Shown here: piece after piece, positions 52,951-53,168 of the stretch
Layout of the letters: each line of letters begins with the position of its first letter
Position numbering within the stretch: position 1 is the stretch's first letter
Source of the DNA: a virus
Length of the DNA stretch: 53,168 bases
Virus record (IMG/VR): IMGVR_UViG_3300033153_001916
Span: 1 to 53,168 of that record
Direction: 5' to 3' (one strand)
Position numbers and translations under genes: made by a program
Notes under the pieces: model-generated
The model's input: only the letters and a program-made list of their open reading frames with translations
Database searches by the model: none
Told to the model about the DNA's origin: nothing

Positions 52951-53168
52951 ATGGCAGAAGAGAAAATTTTTGCAAACGGATTCTCTTTTAAGAGAAGAGA
53001 GAACGCTCCTGATTTTATTATCGGGAATCAATCAATCAAGGTTGACGATGCTATCAGCTTTCTGAACAAGCATCAAAAGAACGGTTGGGTCAACCTTGAC
53101 ATCAAGCAAGCAAAGAATGGTAACTATTACCTAGAGCTTGATACTTGGGAGCCGAAAGGCGGCGCTAA
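52951..53168 (+). CDS. SSB-like ssDNA-binding protein, 5' part (gene crosses the join)
   Basis: The ATG at 52951 opens a gene that continues in frame into the left end and stops at 158-160, giving 87 residues in all. It begins MAEEKIFANGFSFKRRENAP and reads like a compact OB-fold protein with alternating strands. It ends in SGDLPF, which resembles the acidic DIPF tip of SSB proteins that recruits partners. It follows the ERF annealing protein and exonuclease genes, so a role in coating ssDNA during replication and recombination fits. Upstream lie a promoter pair, a palindrome over the -7 element, and AACTTAA 12 nt before the ATG. The SSB assignment is an inference from the tail, size and context. 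Confidence 0.6.
   Translation, partial: MAEEKIFANGFSFKRRENAPDFIIGNQSIKVDDAISFLNKHQKNGWVNLDIKQAKNGNYYLELDTWEPKGGA
53055..53168. repeat. terminal direct repeat (right copy)
   Basis: Identical over 114 bases to positions 1-114. Removing one copy leaves a circle of about 53,054 bases. Confidence 0.95.

Noticed and set aside
1-53168. Integrase, lysogeny module or attachment site
   Set aside because: No recombinase of the tyrosine or serine type was recognised, and the two possible regulators (1163, 42123) lack a lysogeny-type context, so a lytic lifestyle is more likely.

Overview
The window is one complete genome of a tailed, probably podovirus-like phage of a Bacteroidetes host (most likely an aquatic flavobacterium). 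The last 114 bases (53055-53168) repeat the first 114 (1-114), and a small ssDNA-binding-protein gene reads in frame across the join. The molecule is therefore circular or circularly permuted, with about 53,054 unique bases. The host assignment rests on many copies of the Bacteroidetes -7 promoter element TAnnTTTG in front of minus-strand genes, AT-rich leaders without Shine-Dalgarno sequences, and family-level resemblances (VirE-N/BT4734-type primase, crAss-like portal and terminase style).

The layout is two divergent transcription arms. The early/replication arm is on the plus strand. It starts near 46.4 kb, crosses the join and ends at a terminator at 8104-8136. Its first part (46.4-50.9 kb) is a string of small unknown genes. 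Next come an ERF annealing protein, a RecB/RecE-like exonuclease and an SSB-like protein. Past the join lie a 2OG-Fe(II) oxygenase, a Fis-like HTH protein, a GIY-YIG nuclease, a DUF1599-like protein, a primase-helicase, a RusA resolvase, a glycosyltransferase, a PD-(D/E)XK-like protein and two tandem proteins resembling DnaA domain IV. No DNA polymerase gene was recognised, so replication probably uses the host polymerase.

The late arm is on the minus strand, from 45.2 kb down to 8.1 kb. In transcription order it holds a transglycosylase-like protein, EF-hand and jelly-roll virion proteins, a two-domain GroES-like co-chaperonin, a probable small terminase, large terminase, portal, an S74-type spike, small virion proteins, an exported thioredoxin-like protein, an outer-membrane-barrel-like protein, scaffold, major capsid protein, two ring proteins, a tail nozzle protein, internal virion proteins, a 2,899-residue polyvalent protein, and a holin / amidase / unimolecular spanin lysis cassette. 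Two plus-strand genes (a winged-helix-like protein and a secreted protein) sit inside this arm at 42.1-43.3 kb.

The most unusual signal is a family of 13 intergenic modules in 46.36-50.65 kb. Each has a hairpin whose sequence varies but stays paired, then directly (0-2 nt) the near-constant 17-mer GGTTACTGATAACTTAA, then 10-13 nt to the ATG. Reduced versions (hairpin, ACTTAA, 11-12 nt, ATG) precede the genes at 7000 and 52951. A second hairpin-plus-constant-tail family (ACCTTTAACACCAA) lies at 951-1080. The divergent region at 45.24-46.42 kb is non-coding and richly structured. It carries a perfect match to the DnaA box and is the best candidate for an origin/control region.
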